A stretch of 9,353 nucleotides of DNA from Pseudomonadota bacterium (GTDB lineage Bacteria > Pseudomonadota > Gammaproteobacteria > Burkholderiales > Thiobacillaceae). Positions 6,095-9,353 of the stretch are shown here, piece by piece. Under the pieces are notes generated by a model. It did no database searches and was not told where the DNA came from. It saw only the letters and a list, made by a program, of their open reading frames with translations. The stretch is taken from NCBI GenBank assembly GCA_030836725.1, contig JAUPLV010000083.1, positions 1 through 9,353 on the forward strand, written 5' to 3'. Each line of letters starts with the position of its first letter. Positions within the stretch are counted from its first letter, which is position 1. Position numbers and translations under genes: made by a program.

Positions 6095-7977
6095 GCGGCA
6101 TCGCCGGCATCATCCATTTCGACGGTACCCCGGTCGAATCGGGCCAGCTCGAACGCATGACCGCCGCCATGGACTACCGCGGCCCGGACGGCATCCACCA
6201 CAGGGTCAAGGGTTCCGCCGCCCTCGGCCAGTGCATGCTGCGCACCACCCCCGAATCGCTCGAAGAAACCCAGCCGCTCGTCAACGAGGATGACAGCCTG
6301 GTGCTAGTCATGGACGGGCGGGTCGACAACTGGGAAGAACTACGCAAGGAATTGCTGGAACGGGGGGCGCGTCTCAGAACCCGCGCGGATGCGGAACTGG
6401 TGCTGCGGGCCTATGAAATATGGGGGCAGGAATGCCTGGCCCGCATCGACGGCGATTTCGCACTGGTAATCTGGGACGCCCGGCGGAAGCAGGTCTTTTG
6501 CGCCCGCGACCGCATGGGCAACAAACCCTTCAACTACCACTGGGACGGCAAGACCCTCGCCTTCGCCTCCGAACTGCACCCGATCCTGGCGCTGCCATGG
6601 GTCGGGGAAGAGCCCAACCAGGGCATGCTGGCCGAATTGCTGGCATGGGAATGTCATTCCCGTGACGAAACCATCTGGCAGGGCGTCATGCGGCTGGTGG
6701 CGGCGCATCGCATGATCGTCGACACAGGCGGCCCGCATCTGGAGCGGTACTGGGCGCCCGACCCGTGGGCAACCCTGCCTTGCACAAATGACGAAGACTA
6801 TATCGAGCGCTACCGCGAGCTGTTCTCCGATGTCGTGCGGCGCATGTCCCGCTCGCACCGGCCGCTTGCCTGCGATGTCAGCGGTGGTCTCGATTCCACC
6901 GCCGTATTCTGCATGGCCGAACATCTGCGCCGGAATGGCCGTCTGCTGGCGCCGGGCATCGAAGGCTACACCCTGGCCTTCAACGACGACAGCGCGGCCA
7001 ACGAACTGGTCTATGCCAGGGCGGCCGCCAACTTCCTGGGCAAACCGGTTCGTGAAATCCCCCCGACCGTCCTGCCTCTCGAATGGTATGCGAACCATGC
7101 CCGAGCCGATCGGGACTTCCCGGGTTTTCCGAATGGGTCCATGAGCATCGGTTTGCGGCGGCAGGCCGCGGCGGACGGCAGCCGCGTCGTGTTCACCGGC
7201 GAATGGGGCGATGCCTTGCTGCAGGGATCGCGCGAATACTATGCGGAAGAATTGTCGCAAGGCCATTTGCGCACCCTGTATGACTGTTTCCGCGCCGACG
7301 CCGCCGCAGCCGGTTCCCGGCAGGCTTCAACATGGTTCGCCCGACACGGCGTGTTCCCGCTGTTGCCGCCCGCCGTTCAGTCCGGTTTGCGCAAGCTGGT
7401 GCGGCGTTTCAGGGGCGGCGAATCCCCCGAGACCCTGTACTGGCTGTCGCCCGCGATGCGCGAACGGCTCCTGTCGCGCCGCCAGAAGTTTCGCCCTGCG
7501 GATCCGGGGAAACTTCGTCGCCGCTCCCAGCGGGAACTGCTGGACATGCTCGACGATCCGTTCGGCGCCCAGGTGCTGGAGCGAATGGAACGGCTGGGCA
7601 GCCGGGCCGGCCTTGAAATCCGGCAGCCCATGGGAGATCCCCGGCTGGTCCAGTTTGCGTTCTCGACTCCGGAAAGACTGCGGCTGCGCGGCGACAGGTC
7701 CAAGTACCTGCATGTCCGGGCCATGCAGGGCCTGATGCCGCGGGAAATCCTCGACCGCAAAACCAAGGCGGAATTCTCGAGCGTTTTCCGCGGGCATCTG
7801 GACGCGATGGAGGACAGGATCAGCCGCATTCTTCCGGGGGAACGGCCAGGCTGGCTGGAACAGGCGGGCATGGCCAGACTGTATCGCGTCTACCGGGACA
7901 ACCCTCGGTATGGCTGGCCAATATGGGTTCTGTGGGGGATACACGCATGTGATGCGGTATTCAATAAAGACCGGTAG
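6091..7977 (+). CDS. Asparagine synthase-like lasso peptide macrolactam synthetase (C protein)
   Basis: A 628-residue protein read from GTG 6091; upstream codons in this frame overlap the B2 gene and are not homologous. The N-terminal glutaminase-like domain starts (M)SGIAGIIHFDG, so the catalytic Cys2 of true AsnB is Ser. Loss of glutaminase Cys is usual in lasso cyclases, which use the peptide's own N-terminal amine rather than ammonia. The C-terminal synthetase domain has the ATP-pyrophosphatase motif SGGLDST (264-270), FTGEWGDALL in place of the AsnB GGDE loop, and the late block GLEIRQPMGDPRLVQFAFSTP followed by LDRKTKAEFSSVF typical of the family. It is expected to adenylate the Asp/Glu side chain of the core and close an isopeptide bond to residue 1. 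Its setting between B2 and a precursor with a lasso leader supports that role over asparagine or antibiotic amide synthesis. Confidence 0.92.
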   Translation: MSGIAGIIHFDGTPVESGQLERMTAAMDYRGPDGIHHRVKGSAALGQCMLRTTPESLEETQPLVNEDDSLVLVMDGRVDNWEELRKELLERGARLRTRADAELVLRAYEIWGQECLARIDGDFALVIWDARRKQVFCARDRMGNKPFNYHWDGKTLAFASELHPILALPWVGEEPNQGMLAELLAWECHSRDETIWQGVMRLVAAHRMIVDTGGPHLERYWAPDPWATLPCTNDEDYIERYRELFSDVVRRMSRSHRPLACDVSGGLDSTAVFCMAEHLRRNGRLLAPGIEGYTLAFNDDSAANELVYARAAANFLGKPVREIPPTVLPLEWYANHARADRDFPGFPNGSMSIGLRRQAAADGSRVVFTGEWGDALLQGSREYYAEELSQGHLRTLYDCFRADAAAAGSRQASTWFARHGVFPLLPPAVQSGLRKLVRRFRGGESPETLYWLSPAMRERLLSRRQKFRPADPGKLRRRSQRELLDMLDDPFGAQVLERMERLGSRAGLEIRQPMGDPRLVQFAFSTPERLRLRGDRSKYLHVRAMQGLMPREILDRKTKAEFSSVFRGHLDAMEDRISRILPGERPGWLEQAGMARLYRVYRDNPRYGWPIWVLWGIHACDAVFNKDR

Positions 7978-8090
7978 ACTATAAAGACAATAATTCAGGA
8001 AAAGCACCGACGTGCATGAGTATCAAGAAACCGGAACCAGCATGGCGTCTTGACCCTGCCGGATCGGCGAAGATTTCCGGCGTAGAAATC

Positions 8091-8106
8091 AAAGGAGAAG
8101 ATGATG
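8091..8106 (+). promoter_or_regulatory. Strong ribosome binding site deciding the precursor start
   Basis: AAAGGAGAAG (8091-8100) is the best Shine-Dalgarno match before any gene in the window. GGAG ends at 8097, three bases from ATG 8101 and six from ATG 8104. The second spacing is the more usual, so 8104 is preferred. The other cluster genes have poor sites, suggesting that the precursor is translated at a higher level than its enzymes. Confidence 0.65.
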
Positions 8107-8508
8107 CAGGATCAGCAGAACAAACATTCCGCCGAAGGAAAAAAGGATGGCAAGCGCATAAAATCACCTTATGCGCGGCCGGAGCTGAAGGTTTTTGGCC
8201 GGGTTAAAATGCTGACCATGGGCGCCAGTGGTACGTCGTCGGATGGAACCATGACGCATTTTAACACCGCGCCATCAGACCGCGCCGTTAAGGAAAACAT
8301 CGTCCGGATAGGCGATCACCCGCTTGGCATCGGCCTCTACTTGTTCGATTACAAACCCGAGCATCGGCAAAAGTGGGGGCGCGGTCGCCAGTTCGGCGTC
8401 ATGGCGCAGGAAGTCGAAACCGTCATGCCGGACGCGGTGTCCGTTCATCCAGACGGTTACAAGCAGGTCGATTACGCCATGCTGGGCATCAGCCATCGCA
8501 TTCATTAA
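8104..8508 (+). CDS. Hybrid precursor: lasso leader and core fused to a peptidase S74-like chaperone domain
   Basis: A 134-residue protein (135 if ATG 8101 is used) in three parts. Residues 1-39 form a leader with the lasso recognition pattern YxxPxLxxxGxxxxLT: Y23, P26, L28, G32, L37, T38, with Thr in the -2 position required by lasso maturation enzymes. Residues 40-57 are a core-like peptide starting Gly1 with Asp at position 8. Residues 58 to about 130 resemble the peptidase S74 / chaperone-of-endosialidase domain of phage tail fibres (PF13884-like): SDRAVKENIVRIG, LYLFDYK, RQFGVMAQEVETVMPDAV, DGYKQVDYAMLGI. Ordinary lasso precursors end within some 20 residues of the leader, so this C-terminal extension is very unusual. 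The first 120 bases of the gene are about 49% GC, well below the purine genes. It follows the cyclase and precedes a methyltransferase. The leader and S74 resemblances are strong; the idea that a lasso is made is inference. Confidence 0.8.
   Translation: MQDQQNKHSAEGKKDGKRIKSPYARPELKVFGRVKMLTMGASGTSSDGTMTHFNTAPSDRAVKENIVRIGDHPLGIGLYLFDYKPEHRQKWGRGRQFGVMAQEVETVMPDAVSVHPDGYKQVDYAMLGISHRIH
8221..8274 (+). other. Putative lasso core peptide (18 residues)
   Basis: The codons encode GASGTSSDGTMTHFNTAP. The upstream boundary is set by the leader Thr at -2 (..LTM|G), the downstream one by the S-D-x-x-x-K motif that begins the S74-like domain. Gly1 to Asp8 would form an 8-membered macrolactam ring, one of the sizes known for lasso peptides. 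The tail would be GTMTHFNTAP, with His and Phe as possible steric plugs. The core has no Cys, Lys or Arg. The C-terminal boundary is a prediction that rests on self-cleavage. Confidence 0.55.
8275..8493 (+). other. Peptidase S74 / intramolecular chaperone-like domain within the precursor
   Basis: The domain opens SDRAVK, keeping the S-x4-K spacing (S58, K63) of the Ser-Lys dyad used by endosialidase-type and MyRF-type chaperones to cleave themselves just before the Ser. The later blocks GVMAQEVETVMPDAV (98-112) and VDYAMLGI (122-129) are also family hallmarks. It is short: the C-terminal helices that help tail-fibre versions trimerise are absent, and the protein stops five residues after VDYAMLGI. 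Cleavage in characterised members depends on trimer formation, so activity here is uncertain. Confidence 0.75.
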
Positions 8509-8540
8509 GCCGGCCGGCGCGCCAGAAACATACGGGTTTT

Positions 8541-9353
8541 ATGCTGGATGAACACCTGGGCTATGTTGCCGACGCAACCCGGCTTGATCGCTACAAAACA
8601 GCCCTAGCCAAAGCCATCTCCGCGGACGATACCGTCGCGGACCTGGGGTGCGGTTCGGGCGTCCTGGGGTTGCTCTGCCTTCGTGCCGGCGCCGGTCGTG
8701 TCTATGCCGTCGATGACAGCGCGATGATCGACATTGCCCGTGAAACGTTTAAGCGGGCCGGACTTGGCGACCGCGCGGCTTGCATTCGCGGAAAATCCAG
8801 CCAGCTTGAATTGCCAGAACGCGTGGACGCCGTCGTCTGCGACCACGTCGGCTACTTCGGCTTCGATTACCGCGTCGTCGAATTTCTGGAAGATGCCCGA
8901 CGGCGCTTCCTCAAACCCGGCGGCACGCTGATCCCCTCGAAAATCCGGCTCCAGCTCGCCGCGGCCGGCTCGCAAAAATGCCGCGAACTCGCCAACGGCT
9001 GGCTGGCCGCATCCATTCCCTCCGAATTCCACTGGCTGCGCGAATACTCGGTCAATACCAAGCATGCGATCAATCTGGTACGGGATGACGTGCTATGCCC
9101 CCCTGCCGATCTTGGCGTTGTCGATCTCTACGCGGACAATCCCGAGTTTTTTTCATGGAGCGCGGAATTGCGCATCGAGCGCGATGGCGTCATGGATGGA
9201 ATTGCCGGCTGGTTCGAGTGCGAACTGGCGGACGATGTCTGGATGACGAATTCGCCGCTGGCGGAAGAACCGATCCACCGACCCCAGGCCTTTCTTCCGA
9301 TTGGCGAAGCGGTCCAGGTCAAGGCCGGCGACATCGTCAAGGCCAGCATCATG
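8541..9353 (+). CDS. PRMT-like class I SAM-dependent methyltransferase (3' end outside window)
   Basis: The frame is open from ATG 8541 to the last base, giving 271 residues. It begins MLDEHLGYVADATRLDRYKTAL, the start typical of protein arginine methyltransferase-like enzymes (their ..ML.D..R...Y..A helix). Motif I follows as VADLGCGSGVLGL (32-44), the acidic ribose-binding residue lies in VYAVDDS (54-60), and the post-motif LKPGGTLIPS is at 124-133. The PRMT double-E loop is altered: where PRMTs have SEWMGY..L..E this protein has CDHVGYFGFDY (100-110). The THW loop is replaced by IHRPQ (245-249). It therefore has the PRMT scaffold but probably a different acceptor. It starts 32 bp after the precursor stop and is probably co-transcribed, suggesting a tailoring step on the peptide. 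No strong ribosome site is visible. Confidence 0.85.
   Translation, partial: MLDEHLGYVADATRLDRYKTALAKAISADDTVADLGCGSGVLGLLCLRAGAGRVYAVDDSAMIDIARETFKRAGLGDRAACIRGKSSQLELPERVDAVVCDHVGYFGFDYRVVEFLEDARRRFLKPGGTLIPSKIRLQLAAAGSQKCRELANGWLAASIPSEFHWLREYSVNTKHAINLVRDDVLCPPADLGVVDLYADNPEFFSWSAELRIERDGVMDGIAGWFECELADDVWMTNSPLAEEPIHRPQAFLPIGEAVQVKAGDIVKASIM

Noticed and set aside
6091..6126. Loss of the AsnB catalytic Cys2 as a sign of a dead enzyme
   Set aside because: Ser or other residues at this place are normal in lasso cyclases, and the ATP-binding SGGLDST motif is intact.
7957..7985. TATAAA at 7980-7985 as a separate precursor promoter
   Set aside because: The hexamer is fair but no -35 match is found at the right distance; the cyclase transcript could serve the precursor.
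5378..8009. GGAAAA(A)GCACCG shared by 5378-5390 and 7998-8009
   Set aside because: A 12-base match between two places is expected by chance in a window this size and nothing else aligns around it.
8016..8207. Short ORF overlapping the precursor start in another frame
   Set aside because: No good ribosome site, no lasso leader pattern, and most of it is a shifted reading of the precursor leader.

Overview
The window is high-GC bacterial DNA; one purK line (1261-1320) counts 72% GC. All recognisable genes lie on the + strand. The adjacent purE-purK pair with a periplasmic DUF192 protein behind it, and the REP-type palindromes between genes, suggest a Pseudomonadota chromosome, probably Beta- or Gammaproteobacteria. 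Genus cannot be told from the sequence alone.

Region 1 (1-1985) is housekeeping: the 3' end of purE, complete purK, and a secreted DUF192 protein, overlapping one another. PurK carries an apparently recent in-frame insertion: a REP-like hairpin flanked by a duplicated 20-bp stretch.

Region 2 (1986-8508 and on to the right edge) looks like a lasso-peptide-type RiPP locus. In order it holds an AT-rich box and a large perfect inverted repeat (2057-2144), a minimal nucleotidyltransferase (2194-3297), a cluster of REP-like repeats (3294-3477), an ABC exporter (3562-5199), an AT-rich regulatory stretch repeating the first box (5286-5324), a small unrecognised ORF (5411-5608), a B2-type leader peptidase (5633-6094), an asparagine-synthetase-like macrolactam synthetase (6091-7977), the precursor (8104-8508) and a PRMT-like methyltransferase cut by the window end (8541-9353).

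The most remarkable object is the precursor. Its N-terminus is a textbook lasso leader (YxxPxLxxxGxxxxLT, Thr at -2). It is followed by Gly1...Asp8, which would give an 8-residue macrolactam ring. The protein does not end after the core: it continues into a peptidase S74 / endosialidase-chaperone-like domain starting SDRAVKENI. If the Ser-Lys dyad of that family (S58/K63) is active, self-cleavage before S58 would free an 18-residue core, GASGTSSDGTMTHFNTAP. In this model the B2 peptidase removes the leader, the synthetase closes Gly1 to Asp8, the S74 module defines the C-terminus, the ABC protein exports the product, and the nucleotidyltransferase and methyltransferase are candidate tailoring enzymes. 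The leader-binding RRE (B1) protein that B2 normally needs is not recognisable in the window. The functional model is inference from sequence motifs and has not been tested.
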